64,000 nt of DNA, from the NCBI RefSeq assembly GCF_015645385.1, contig NZ_JADOET010000005.1:62001-126000 (forward strand), in the 5' to 3' direction. Below, piece by piece: positions 11,206 through 19,940 of this stretch. Under the pieces are notes generated by a model. That model was not told the origin of the DNA and searched no databases. It saw only the letters and a program-made list of their open reading frames with translations. Origin of the DNA: Winogradskyella marina. GTDB taxonomy: Bacteria; Bacteroidota; Bacteroidia; Flavobacteriales; Flavobacteriaceae. Numbering within the stretch: position 1 is the first letter of the stretch; each line of letters opens with the position of its first letter. A program made the translations under genes and the position numbers.

Positions 11206-11242
11206 ACTACAAATGTAAGCAATAAAAACTACACATAGTAGC
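11206..11242 (-). promoter_or_regulatory. promoter and candidate double operator of the S24 repressor
   Basis: Two related 15-mers, actacaaatgtaagc (11206-11220) and actacacatagtagc (11228-11242), start 22 bp apart, two helical turns. On the minus strand the first contains TACATTTG (11217-11210), an exact TAnnTTTG -7 box, and the second falls at the -33 position. A protein bound to both would occlude the promoter, which fits self-repression by the S24 protein. The binding itself is inferred. Confidence 0.6.
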
Positions 11243-11346
11243 TAATTTTACAATCTGCTAATAGAAATAATCAAGGATAGAGCGTAAATATTTTTATCAA
11301 CCTATTGACATCTCTTTATCAGTTAGTTAAAATTTAGTCTTTGTTC

Positions 11347-11366
11347 CCTGTCTGCCGGCAGGCAGG
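11347..11366. repeat. short GC-rich palindromic repeat
   Basis: cctgtctgccggcaggcagg is a 20-bp palindrome with one mismatch pair. CCTGCC/GGCAGG palindromes of this type are dispersed in many flavobacterial genomes. It stands out in the AT-rich 235-bp gap between the S24 and DnaE2 genes. Confidence 0.7.
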
Positions 11367-11416
11367 TTAACTCTAAAAGCAAAGCGGTCTATTATCAAAA
11401 AAACAACGTTTTTTTT

Positions 11417-14400
11417 ATGTATTTAAATTGTCACACCTATTTTAGTCTTCGTTATGGAACCATAAAACCAGAACAACTACTCGCTATTGCATCAGAAAAT
11501 GGCGTACAAACGCTTGCATTAACCGATATTAATAGCACATCTGCATGCTTAGATGTAATGCGTTTATCTAAAAAATATAAAATAAAATCCGTCCTTGGTG
11601 TCGATTTTAGAAATAGAGCAAAACAACAATTTATTCTTATTGCTAAAAACAATAATGGTTTTCATCATATTAATAACTACCTCTCAAAATTTCTTCATAA
11701 TTCAGATTTACAGATTCCTGAACGACCAGATGAAGCTATACCAGATAGCTTCGTGATATATCCTTATCAATCTGGAAAAGATTTTGAACTAAAACCAAAT
11801 GAATTTTTAGGCATCACACCTCAAAATCTTAATCGACTTAAATTTTCAAAATGGAATCAATTCAAACATAAGCTCGTGGTTTTAAAAACGGTATCCTTTC
11901 AAAATAAAAAAGGATTCAATACCCATCGTTTATTACGTGCTATTGATAATAATACGCTATTGAGTAAACTTCCAAAATCTGAAGAAGGCAGTGAAAACGA
12001 CATGATGTTACCTTACAATGAACTCTGCGACACCTATGCCGAATTCCCAAAACTGATTAGTAATACCGAACAACTTTTACAAAGCTGTAAAACCGATTTT
12101 AATTTTGAAAACGTAACACCTAAAAACCAAAAGTGTCTCACTAAAAATGAAACTTCAGATTATCAACTTTTGAAAAGATTGACTTACGATGGTATTCCCT
12201 ATCGTTATGGCACTGACGTAGAACAAAAAGTGTACGACCGCATTGAAAAAGAACTCAACATTATAAAACAACAAAACTTTGTGTCTTATTTTCTTATCAA
12301 TTGGAAAATCTTAGAATACGCACGCAGCAAAGACTATTACTACGTTGGTCGTGGTAGTGGTGCCAACAGTATTATTGCCTATTTATTGCGAATTACAGAT
12401 GTAGATCCCATTGAGCTCGACTTATATTTTGAGCGTTTCATTAATTTATTTCGCCAGAATCCACCCGATTTTGACCTCGATTTTTCTTGGCGCGATAGAG
12501 ATGATATCACGAATTATATTTTCAAAACCTTTAAACACACAGCGCTTATTGCGGTTTATAACACGTTTAAATTTAAGGCTTCTGTTCGCGAATTAGGAAA
12601 AGTCTTTGGCTTACCAAAAACCGAAATGGACAAGCTAACCCGAAGAAAATATAACGTTAATCAACTTGATAAGCTCTCGCAACTCGTTATTAAATATGCA
12701 ACCTACATTCAAGGGTTTCCTAATTATTTAGGCATTCATGCTGGTGGAATTCTCATTTCCGAGAAACCCATTCATTACTACTGCGCCACATTTATGCCGC
12801 CAAAAGGCTTTGCCACCACACAATTTGATATGGTGGTTGCCGAAGATATTGGTTTGTATAAATTCGATATTTTAAGTCAGCGTGGTTTAGGAAAAATAAA
12901 GGAAGCTGTAGAAATTATTGATGCTAATTACACCGAACAACCACCTATTGATATTCATGATATTAAAGGCTTTAAAAAAGACGAGCGCATAAAAGATTTA
13001 CTCAGAAACGCTAAAGCTATTGGTTGTTTCTATGTAGAATCACCAGCCATGCGTATGCTCTTAAAAAAGTTGCAAGTAGATAATTATTTGGGCTTGGTGG
13101 CGGCAAGTTCTATCATTAGACCAGGTGTTGCAAAAAGTGGTATGATGCGCGAATATATTCTGCGTTATCGTTATCCCGAAAAACGAAAAGAAGCGCATCC
13201 TGTGTTGCAAAAAATTATGCCAGAAACTTATGGTATTATGGTGTACCAAGAAGATGTGATAAAAGTAGCGCACCTTTTTGGTGGTTTAGATTTGGGCGAA
13301 TCTGATATGCTGCGTCGAGGCATGTCTGGGAAATTCCGCTCACGACATGAGTTTTTAAAAGTGAAACAAAAATTCTTCGATAATTGTATAAACGATGGCA
13401 AACCTGAAGCTTTAGTGGCAGATGTTTGGCGACAAATAGAAAGTTTTGCAGGTTACGCATTTGCAAAAGGGCATTCCGCATCTTATGCTGTAGAAAGCTA
13501 CCAAAGTTTATTTTTAAAAGCCTATTATCCGTTAGAATACATGACAGCGACCATCAATAATTTTGGCGGATTTTATAGTACAGAACTTTATGTACACGAA
13601 GCCAGAATGCACAATGCAACCATTGAAGCACCATGTATTAATCGTTCGTTTACGCAAGCCATTATAAGAGGAACAACCATTTATTTAGGCTTTATGTTTT
13701 TGCAATCTCTAGAATCCAAAACCATCAATCGTATACTTAATGAACGTGAAAAAAATGGGACCTTTCAGTCCTTAGATGATTTTATTGAGCGTGTACACAT
13801 TTCTATTGAGCAGATGTCTATTTTAATAAAAATAAATGCTTTTCGGTTTACAAAAATCAATAAACGTGAATTGCTCTGGGAAGCGCATTTAAAAATTAGT
13901 AAAACCGTAATCCAAGACGACGTAATTACGCTATTTAAAACTCAAAGGATTAACTATAACACACCAGAATTGCCAAGTACCGACCTAGAAAATGCTTTCG
14001 ATTCTATTGAATTACTCGGTTTTTCACTTTGCAATCCTTTCTTTTTGTTAGAAAAACCTTCGATTAGTAAGTTACGAGCCAAACATTTAACAAAACTTGA
14101 AAATAAGCTGATTATCATTGAAGGCTATTTAATAACCATAAAAAACACCAAAACAGCCAATGGAAAAATAATGCATTTTGGAACCTTTCTGGATCGCGAT
14201 GGCGATTTTTTAGATACCGTTCACTTTCCGCCTATTGCTGCCAAATATCCTTTTAGAGGGAAAGGCATTTATAGTATTATAGGAAAAGTGATGGTAGAAT
14301 TTGATTGTGTCACGATTGAAGTTTCAAAAATGGAACGCTTAGCCATTATTGAAGACCCACGTTATTCAGTAAACTCTTTGAATCCTACGTTTCAAAGGAA

Positions 14401-14440
14401 AAGAAGTTTTGATGATTTGAAGCGAGCCATTGCTCAGTAG
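11417..14440 (+). CDS. dnaE2: DNA polymerase III alpha subunit, DnaE2/ImuC-type (error-prone)
   Basis: A C-family DNA polymerase of 1007 residues, shorter than replicative DnaE and in the range of DnaE2/ImuC, which extends past lesions in SOS mutagenesis. The polymerase core is intact: VGRGSGANS near 315 and the catalytic Asp pair in PPDFDLDF near 350, then YGIMVYQEDV and FAKGHSASYA. The N-terminal PHP domain is degenerate: the first metal His is Asn4 (LNCH), and the TDH motif is TDI, so its exonuclease or metal role is probably lost. An OB-fold-like segment lies near 890-960. Context with an S24 repressor and a DinB-type polymerase supports the DnaE2 call over replicative DnaE. Confidence 0.87.
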   Translation: MYLNCHTYFSLRYGTIKPEQLLAIASENGVQTLALTDINSTSACLDVMRLSKKYKIKSVLGVDFRNRAKQQFILIAKNNNGFHHINNYLSKFLHNSDLQIPERPDEAIPDSFVIYPYQSGKDFELKPNEFLGITPQNLNRLKFSKWNQFKHKLVVLKTVSFQNKKGFNTHRLLRAIDNNTLLSKLPKSEEGSENDMMLPYNELCDTYAEFPKLISNTEQLLQSCKTDFNFENVTPKNQKCLTKNETSDYQLLKRLTYDGIPYRYGTDVEQKVYDRIEKELNIIKQQNFVSYFLINWKILEYARSKDYYYVGRGSGANSIIAYLLRITDVDPIELDLYFERFINLFRQNPPDFDLDFSWRDRDDITNYIFKTFKHTALIAVYNTFKFKASVRELGKVFGLPKTEMDKLTRRKYNVNQLDKLSQLVIKYATYIQGFPNYLGIHAGGILISEKPIHYYCATFMPPKGFATTQFDMVVAEDIGLYKFDILSQRGLGKIKEAVEIIDANYTEQPPIDIHDIKGFKKDERIKDLLRNAKAIGCFYVESPAMRMLLKKLQVDNYLGLVAASSIIRPGVAKSGMMREYILRYRYPEKRKEAHPVLQKIMPETYGIMVYQEDVIKVAHLFGGLDLGESDMLRRGMSGKFRSRHEFLKVKQKFFDNCINDGKPEALVADVWRQIESFAGYAFAKGHSASYAVESYQSLFLKAYYPLEYMTATINNFGGFYSTELYVHEARMHNATIEAPCINRSFTQAIIRGTTIYLGFMFLQSLESKTINRILNEREKNGTFQSLDDFIERVHISIEQMSILIKINAFRFTKINKRELLWEAHLKISKTVIQDDVITLFKTQRINYNTPELPSTDLENAFDSIELLGFSLCNPFFLLEKPSISKLRAKHLTKLENKLIIIEGYLITIKNTKTANGKIMHFGTFLDRDGDFLDTVHFPPIAAKYPFRGKGIYSIIGKVMVEFDCVTIEVSKMERLAIIEDPRYSVNSLNPTFQRKRSFDDLKRAIAQ

Positions 14441-14478
14441 GGACAAGTCGCGACTTGTCCGTACGTCGCGAATTGTCC
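14441..14478. repeat. palindromic repeat following dnaE2
   Basis: ggacaagtcgcgacttgtcc (14441-14460) is a perfect 20-bp palindrome beginning right after the dnaE2 stop codon. A partial second copy, gtcgcgaattgtcc, follows at 14465-14478. It can fold into a hairpin in the transcript. Confidence 0.75.
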
Positions 14479-14507
14479 AAATCAGGAATTAATTAGTGTT
14501 AGATTAT

Positions 14508-14611
14508 AACACCCCTAAAGTCCCCTCAAGGGGACAATTAATAAAAAAATCTTTTAGATTTTTTTATTTGCAACAGTGAGACTGTCCCCTTGAGGGGACT
14601 TTAGGGGTGTT
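14508..14611. repeat. 104-bp nested inverted-repeat element between dnaE2 and dinB
   Basis: Perfect 29-bp arms (14508-14536 and 14583-14611; they begin aacacccctaaag and end ctttaggggtgtt) flank a 46-bp core that has its own perfect inverted repeat (aataaaaaaatct / agatttttttatt). No open reading frame or transposase is inside. Elements with the ACCCCTAAAGTCCCC arm are dispersed in flavobacterial genomes; this looks like a non-coding mobile-type repeat or a very stable RNA hairpin. Confidence 0.8.
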
Positions 14612-14641
14612 TTTCACCTCACAAGAAAACCCAAACTAAAA

Positions 14642-15859
14642 ATGAACAACAACCGAAGCATCGTACATATGGATTTAGACACCTTTTTTGTGTCTTGCGA
14701 AAGGCACATGGATAGTAGCCTTAACGGTAAACCTATACTTATTGGTGGCACAAGCGACAGAGGTGTTGTGGCCTCTTGCAGCTATGAAGCCCGAACTTTT
14801 GGTATTCATTCTGCCATGCCCATGCGTATGGCAAAACAATTGTGTCCTGAAGCTATTGTGCTTAGAGGAAACTCTGGTATTTACACCAAATTTTCTAATG
14901 CCGTTACTGATGTGATTAAAGAAAGTGTGCCACTTTACGAAAAAACATCAATCGATGAATTTTACATAGACCTTACCGGAATGGATAAGTTTTTTGGTTG
15001 CCATAAATTAGCTTCAGAATTACGTCAGAAAATTATTAGAGAAACTGGTTTGCCGATTTCCTTTGGCTTATCGCTTAATAAAACGGTATCTAAAATTGCC
15101 ACAGGTGAAGCCAAACCTAATAATGAAATACGCATTCTATCTGGTACCGAAAAACCATTTTTAGCACCACTTTCGGTTAGAAAAATTCCGATGGTTGGTA
15201 ATGTCACTTATAAAGCGTTGTGCGATTTGGGTGTAAAACGTATTCAGACCATACAAGATATGCCAATGGAATTAATGCATAAAGTATTGGGCAGAAACGG
15301 ACTTGTAATTTGGAAAAAAGCCAATGGTATAGACCATTCGCCAGTAGTGCAATACCACGAGCGGAAATCCATCTCTACGGAACGCACTTTTAATCAAGAC
15401 ACTACAGACGTCACAAAACTGAAAGGGATGGTAGTTGCCATGGCCGAAAATTTGGCATACCAACTGCGCCGTGGTCATAAATTAACAGCCTGTGTAACGT
15501 TTAAGATTCGCTATTCGGATTTTCAAACCTATACACAACAACAACGGATTCCTTATAGTGCCATGGACCATACTATTATTCCTGTGGTCTTGGATTTGTT
15601 CAAAAAACTATACCATCGTCGGCTTTTAGTACGACTGATTGGTGTAAAATTTAGCCATTTGGTAGAAGGTGGTCATCAAGTTAATTTATTTGAAGACAAC
15701 GAAATGCACCTCAACCTCACTAATGCTATGGACAAAATGCGCGAACGTTATGGTGATAGAGCTGTAATGAGTGCTGCTGGTATGGAAGCAAAAACTATAA
15801 GTCGTTTTAATCCTTTTAATGGAGAACCTCCTCCTTTATTGGCTAATCGACGTCGTTAG
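14642..15859 (+). CDS. dinB: Y-family DNA polymerase (DinB/Pol IV type)
   Basis: A 405-residue translesion polymerase. Motif I HMDLDTFFVSCE (residues 9-20) supplies the first catalytic Asp and motif III TSIDEFYIDLTG (near 104-115) the Asp-Glu pair, so it should be active, unlike ImuB proteins, which lack these residues. The helix-hairpin-helix region IPMVGNVTYKALCDLGV lies near 180 and the little-finger domain follows. A MutS/clamp-type motif QVNLFEDNE occurs near 342. It follows dnaE2 on the same strand, separated by a large inverted repeat, and likely forms the mutagenic pair with it under the S24 repressor. Confidence 0.92.
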   Translation: MNNNRSIVHMDLDTFFVSCERHMDSSLNGKPILIGGTSDRGVVASCSYEARTFGIHSAMPMRMAKQLCPEAIVLRGNSGIYTKFSNAVTDVIKESVPLYEKTSIDEFYIDLTGMDKFFGCHKLASELRQKIIRETGLPISFGLSLNKTVSKIATGEAKPNNEIRILSGTEKPFLAPLSVRKIPMVGNVTYKALCDLGVKRIQTIQDMPMELMHKVLGRNGLVIWKKANGIDHSPVVQYHERKSISTERTFNQDTTDVTKLKGMVVAMAENLAYQLRRGHKLTACVTFKIRYSDFQTYTQQQRIPYSAMDHTIIPVVLDLFKKLYHRRLLVRLIGVKFSHLVEGGHQVNLFEDNEMHLNLTNAMDKMRERYGDRAVMSAAGMEAKTISRFNPFNGEPPPLLANRRR

Positions 15860-15947
15860 AAATTACAACCTCTCAGATAACAAAAATTCCAAAAACAAAA
15901 AATGTGAACGAGAAATTGTATCTTTATAACATACGAGAATTAAAAAG

Positions 15948-16169
15948 ATGGATTTAGAAGCAAGAAAATACAAGTTTATACAACAGCTATCTGAAGTCAA
16001 TGAAACACTTTTAGATAAATTAGAATACGTCCTAAAAAAAGGAATACAAAGTTCTGGAAGAATTACTCTAGAAGACTATAATAAAGAGATTGATAAAGCA
16101 ATTGAAGATATCGAAAAAGGGGAATTTCATACCCAAAACGAGGCTAAGAAAATAGCTGATCAATGGTAA
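15948..16169 (+). CDS. putative antitoxin of a type II toxin-antitoxin pair
   Basis: A 73-residue acidic/helical protein with no enzymatic motif. Its stop codon overlaps the start of the RelE/ParE-like gene (ATGGTAA, 7 bp shared), the standard antitoxin-first layout. The C-terminal half (GRITLEDYNKEIDKAIEDIE) is helical and would be the toxin-binding part. A box TATCTTTA at 15919-15926 may be its promoter. Identification rests mostly on the neighbour; the family itself is not clearly recognisable. Confidence 0.72.
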   Translation: MDLEARKYKFIQQLSEVNETLLDKLEYVLKKGIQSSGRITLEDYNKEIDKAIEDIEKGEFHTQNEAKKIADQW

Positions 16170-16456
16170 AAATTGTTTGGCGGAAATTAGCATTATTGCA
16201 ATTAAAAGAAGCTTTCGATTATATAAAAAAAGACTCCTTACAATCTGCTGAAAACGTAAGAAACACAATCTTTTCTGCAACAGATAATTTAAAATACAAT
16301 CCTGAAATTCATCCTTTAGACAAGTATCGCAAAAATAACGATGGCACCTTTAGAGCTTTTGAAATTTATAATTACCGGATAGCTTACCAAATAACTAAAT
16401 CTGAAATTAGAATACTTCGTGTTCGTCATACAAAACAAGAACCCTTAGGCTATTAG
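16163..16456 (+). CDS. RelE/ParE-family toxin
   Basis: A 97-residue basic protein with the family layout: N-terminal strand VKIVWRKLALLQLKEAFDYI, two helices, then strands FRAFEIYNYRIAYQI and IRILRVRHTKQEPL with the conserved R-V-R-H near 89-92. RelE members cut mRNA on the ribosome and ParE members poison gyrase; which applies cannot be told here. Translation is coupled to the upstream antitoxin by a 7-bp overlap. Convergent with the M61 peptidase gene, with only 31 bp between them. Confidence 0.85.
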   Translation: MVKIVWRKLALLQLKEAFDYIKKDSLQSAENVRNTIFSATDNLKYNPEIHPLDKYRKNNDGTFRAFEIYNYRIAYQITKSEIRILRVRHTKQEPLGY

Positions 16457-16487
16457 AAACCTTAAGACACCTAAGCTCTTCAAAACT

Positions 16488-18284
16488 CTACTTGTTTCCC
16501 AACCAAGCATCACGATTTGCTTTCTCTACTTCAGATAATTCATCTAAACTTGAAATAGCATAAGACATATCGACATCTAAAGTGAGTTTTACAGTGCGTT
16601 GTTTTCCAAAGCGTTCATAAACCACATCAACGGTTTGATTGGGTTTTACAGTACCTAAAATTTTATTCAAGTCTGAAGTTTCATTAAGTTCAATACCATC
16701 AATTTTAAGTAATTTATCTCCTTTTTCAAGACCTGCGGTATAAGCTCCAGAACCAACCAATGTATTATTGGTTATCACTTGATTGTTCAAACGTAATCCA
16801 AAAGCAGGCTGTGCTGTGTTCTGTTCTAACTGAACACCAACCGTTTTAAACAAGCTTTCAAAATCTGGCATACCGCTTTTATAGATATAATTGTTAAAAA
16901 AAGCATCACCAAATTCAGCACCAGCATAATCCTTTAAGGTTTGCTGTAAATCAGCAATGGTATAATAGGTTTCCGTCTTGCCGTAAGTATTCCAAACCAA
17001 TGTCATATAATCATCTAGATTCAAGTTTTCGGCTCTAAGCGATAAATCTAAAGCCAAACCTAGCATACTGCCATACGAATAATAGGAAATAAAAGTATTG
17101 CTACGATTGATATCATCTACAGAACGTGCCGCATCTACAAACGGAGCTTGGTAGCTCATCTCAATAGGATTAAAAAACTGTCGTCCTGGTGAATTCCATA
17201 CGTAATTAAATGTTCCTGTAAGTCCATTTATATAATCTTCTTGTGCTATAATTCCTGCTCTGGTTAAGGTTAAGTCATCATAATAACTGGTAAATCCTTC
17301 AGCAAACCAAAGCTCACCGCTCATATTAGCTTCTTCAAAATTAAAAGGCTCTAAACTTTGTGGTCGTATACGTTCTACATTCCAGCAATGAAAAAACTCA
17401 TGACTAACAGTACCAATATTACGATCGGCTCCATCAGCTAAACTTCGTGTGCTGGTGACAATGGTAGAGTTTCGGTGTTCCATACCATCTCCTGTAGCAT
17501 TAGGAATATAACAACCTAAAAATGTGTATTCTCCGTAATCGAAAGTTGGTAATTCGCCAAAAACTGCTTTTTGTTGTAAGATTGTTTTTTTAACCTTTTC
17601 AAAATAATCATCAAATTCCGCTGCGGTTCCATTGTGGTGTAATGCAAAATTTATCTTTTGGCCATCCACCTCAAACGAACGTACCATATGGTCGCTAATT
17701 TCCGTTGGACTATCCATAAAATACTGTAAGTTTTCAGCGGAATAGCTGTTACCTTCTACGAACTTTAACTGCGTTGCAATTTCCCAGTTTAGGTCTTCGC
17801 GAGGTTTTAACTCAATATTGAAGGTGTCATTCTCCAAACTCGGAGCATACATAAAGGTTGCTGGCATATTAAGATGCGCGTGCGTTTCATCAACTTGTGC
17901 GTAGGTGCCATCTCCATGATTGGCATATAAGGTGTAATTGACTATGATAGTGCCATCGTGATTATTCACAATCCAAGAATACGGATTGGGGCGTGTCGTT
18001 TCTAAAACATTACCCTTCCCATCTGTAACTTTTACCTTATAAACATTCTTAGCAAATTCGTGGATAGCATAACGTCCTGGTGAACTTCTCGACATTCTAA
18101 ATTCAGTTTCACCGGATTTTAAACCTTTGAAAGTGGCCGTGATCTCAGCTTCATGATGTACTGCATTTTTAAACGAAATGGTATAACTCGTACTCCCACT
18201 AGTTGTTGATTCCGTGTCGGAAGTTTTGTCGTCTTTGCAATTCACTAAACATAAAAATGACAATAATAAAATTAGGCTTCGCAT
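16488..18284 (-). CDS. M61 family metallopeptidase (glycyl aminopeptidase-like), lipoprotein
   Basis: A 598-residue exported zinc peptidase. The N-terminus MRSLILLLSFLCLVNCKDD is a lipoprotein signal with Cys16. An N-terminal beta domain (about 30-210) precedes the catalytic domain with HEFFH (His295, Glu296, His299) and the third ligand in WFAEGFTSYY (Glu329). A PDZ domain follows (about 495-580, SGAYTAGLEKGDKLLKIDG). It probably trims peptides in the periplasm or at the surface. It is the last gene of a minus-strand run, 45 bp after the small HTH gene; this could be coincidence, since the DUF2975/HTH pair is a unit of its own elsewhere. Confidence 0.92.
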   Translation of the reverse strand: MRSLILLLSFLCLVNCKDDKTSDTESTTSGSTSYTISFKNAVHHEAEITATFKGLKSGETEFRMSRSSPGRYAIHEFAKNVYKVKVTDGKGNVLETTRPNPYSWIVNNHDGTIIVNYTLYANHGDGTYAQVDETHAHLNMPATFMYAPSLENDTFNIELKPREDLNWEIATQLKFVEGNSYSAENLQYFMDSPTEISDHMVRSFEVDGQKINFALHHNGTAAEFDDYFEKVKKTILQQKAVFGELPTFDYGEYTFLGCYIPNATGDGMEHRNSTIVTSTRSLADGADRNIGTVSHEFFHCWNVERIRPQSLEPFNFEEANMSGELWFAEGFTSYYDDLTLTRAGIIAQEDYINGLTGTFNYVWNSPGRQFFNPIEMSYQAPFVDAARSVDDINRSNTFISYYSYGSMLGLALDLSLRAENLNLDDYMTLVWNTYGKTETYYTIADLQQTLKDYAGAEFGDAFFNNYIYKSGMPDFESLFKTVGVQLEQNTAQPAFGLRLNNQVITNNTLVGSGAYTAGLEKGDKLLKIDGIELNETSDLNKILGTVKPNQTVDVVYERFGKQRTVKLTLDVDMSYAISSLDELSEVEKANRDAWLGNK

Positions 18285-18329
18285 CTATTCAATTTTTTAG
18301 ACACCCAAGATACTAATTTTTAAAACCTT

Positions 18330-18536
18330 TTAATCCTCTACGTATTCTAATATATCAGCAGGCTGACAATCCAAAGCCTTACAAATAGCTTCTAAGGTTG
18401 AAAACCGAATTGCTTTAGCTTTTCCTGTTTTTAAAATAGAAAGATTTGCGGTTGTGATACCAACAAGTTCTGCGAGCTCGTTGCTCTTCATGCCTCGTTT
18501 GGCTAGTATAATATCTAGGTTGACTACTATGGGCAT
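18330..18536 (-). CDS. small Cro/C1-type helix-turn-helix regulator (YozG-like)
   Basis: A 68-residue stand-alone HTH: NLDIILAKRGMKSNELAELV, then GITTANLSILKTGKAKAIRF and LEAICKALDCQPADILEY. This is the small XRE regulator that regularly accompanies DUF2975 membrane proteins in Firmicutes and Bacteroidota. It starts 2 bp after the third membrane gene ends, so the genes are translated together. It probably represses its own operon by binding the TTATCG palindrome upstream of the first gene; that is inference. Confidence 0.9.
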   Translation of the reverse strand: MPIVVNLDIILAKRGMKSNELAELVGITTANLSILKTGKAKAIRFSTLEAICKALDCQPADILEYVED

Positions 18537-18538
18537 GG

Positions 18539-19126
18539 TTATATGGTTAAATCGTTTTCTGCTCTCAAATGTTCACCTTCTTTAAAAATCTCTGCCATTA
18601 CAAAGGCCAAAAGCATATAAATTACTGGAGTTAATGATAGGTGTGCAAGAGTTTGACTTCCACTTTCAAATCGAAGTACCGTATAACTTATCAGAATTGT
18701 AACCACAATAATATAGATTCCAATCTTCCTAAACAGTTTTGCATTACGACTACTAAATGTATGTAATGTTTTTACAGACAACATAATTTTTTCGAATGTT
18801 CTAAGTATTAGAAATAGTAACACGGCAACACTAATGACTTTAAAATAATTGATATACAAGGATACTTTTTTTAGTTTTTCAAAAGTATAAGGTTTTGAAT
18901 CATATTTGGTATCCTTAGTATCCTCCTTCCAAACATCCGAGATTATAGTTGAAACACCTAGATAACTTGGATTAGCCTTTAACACAATCTCTTCATCTGC
19001 AAACCTATCTTTATCAATTTGAGCATATATAAGTAAGCTCGTAATACCTATTGCAGCAATTACTAATATGATTTTTAATAGCCTCGTTACCAAAATAGCG
19101 GTATTTAGAAGTGTGTTTTTAGTCAT
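18539..19126 (-). CDS. DUF2975-like membrane protein, third of three paralogues
   Basis: A 195-residue protein with four predicted transmembrane segments (about 12-33, 88-107, 131-150, 158-178) and a soluble loop of about 55 residues between the first two. It ends in RAENDLTI; all three tandem paralogues end in ENDLTI. Function unknown; members of this family are paired with small HTH regulators. The ORF is separated from its neighbours on both sides by 2 bp. Confidence 0.8.
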   Translation of the reverse strand: MTKNTLLNTAILVTRLLKIILVIAAIGITSLLIYAQIDKDRFADEEIVLKANPSYLGVSTIISDVWKEDTKDTKYDSKPYTFEKLKKVSLYINYFKVISVAVLLFLILRTFEKIMLSVKTLHTFSSRNAKLFRKIGIYIIVVTILISYTVLRFESGSQTLAHLSLTPVIYMLLAFVMAEIFKEGEHLRAENDLTI

Positions 19127-19128
19127 AA

Positions 19129-19938
19129 TTATATAGTTAAATCGTTTTCTTCTTGAATTTGGGTTCCTTTCTTTAATAAAGTACTAAGAATAATAAGCGC
19201 TAAGCCAATTAAAAATAACGTAAAATTAAAGTCTAACCGTGGATTCATGGAAATAGAAACATATCTCATATTATAATCTAAAGGGTCAATCCCAATATAA
19301 GGTAGGTCATTACCTAGGATAAAATTAGACACAACCCTCAACAATACATCAGCGATCAATAAAAAACCAATTAGCCTTGTGGATTTATATAACTTTTGAG
19401 AAAACTCAAAATTAGTTTTTAAGTATTTGAAAATGTTTTTAAGTAAAAAGAATACTACTATTAATATAAAAAAACCTAAATAGCTTCTAAAAACCATAAC
19501 CATCTTATTTCCCAATGTTTTAGGTTTAACAGTAACATAGCCATCACTTTTAAACGATGTTGAAATGAACTCATAATAATCTGTCATATCATTATTACGA
19601 ATACTTACAATAGATTTAAAATCTAAAGAATCTTCAGAAGTTATCGGTTTAACATAAGTACCTGTTCCACTAGAATAACTTTGCCTCAAAGTATTAATAC
19701 CTTCTTTTTCTAATTTAAAAAGCTCATTATTATACATTGCTTGTTTAGGGTTAATTGTAATCTTTACTGGCATTTGATAACCTATAGAATGATGGCTACC
19801 AGAAGAAAAACTTCCAATCTTACCATCTTCAGTAAAAACTTCAAAACCCAATGCTGCTACTATCCAAATTACTAAAACGTAAAATGAAATATTACAAAAC
19901 CAAAATAAAATATTTACTAACGTAGATTTTTGTTGCAT
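19129..19938 (-). CDS. DUF2975-like membrane protein, second of three paralogues, with enlarged extracytoplasmic loop
   Basis: A 269-residue protein with the same four-helix plan and the same C-terminus (QEENDLTI) as its neighbours, but a loop of about 115 residues between helices 1 and 2 (about 38-150), rich in Ser, Gly and Thr and likely outside the membrane. The loop may sense something in the periplasm; no ligand motif is recognised. Two bp from each neighbour. Confidence 0.75.
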   Translation of the reverse strand: MQQKSTLVNILFWFCNISFYVLVIWIVAALGFEVFTEDGKIGSFSSGSHHSIGYQMPVKITINPKQAMYNNELFKLEKEGINTLRQSYSSGTGTYVKPITSEDSLDFKSIVSIRNNDMTDYYEFISTSFKSDGYVTVKPKTLGNKMVMVFRSYLGFFILIVVFFLLKNIFKYLKTNFEFSQKLYKSTRLIGFLLIADVLLRVVSNFILGNDLPYIGIDPLDYNMRYVSISMNPRLDFNFTLFLIGLALIILSTLLKKGTQIQEENDLTI

Positions 19939-19940
19939 AA

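Noticed and set aside
14441-14611. CRISPR-like repeat array
   Set aside because: The repeats are inverted, of different families and have no spacer series; no cas gene is nearby. No CRISPR array is seen in the window.
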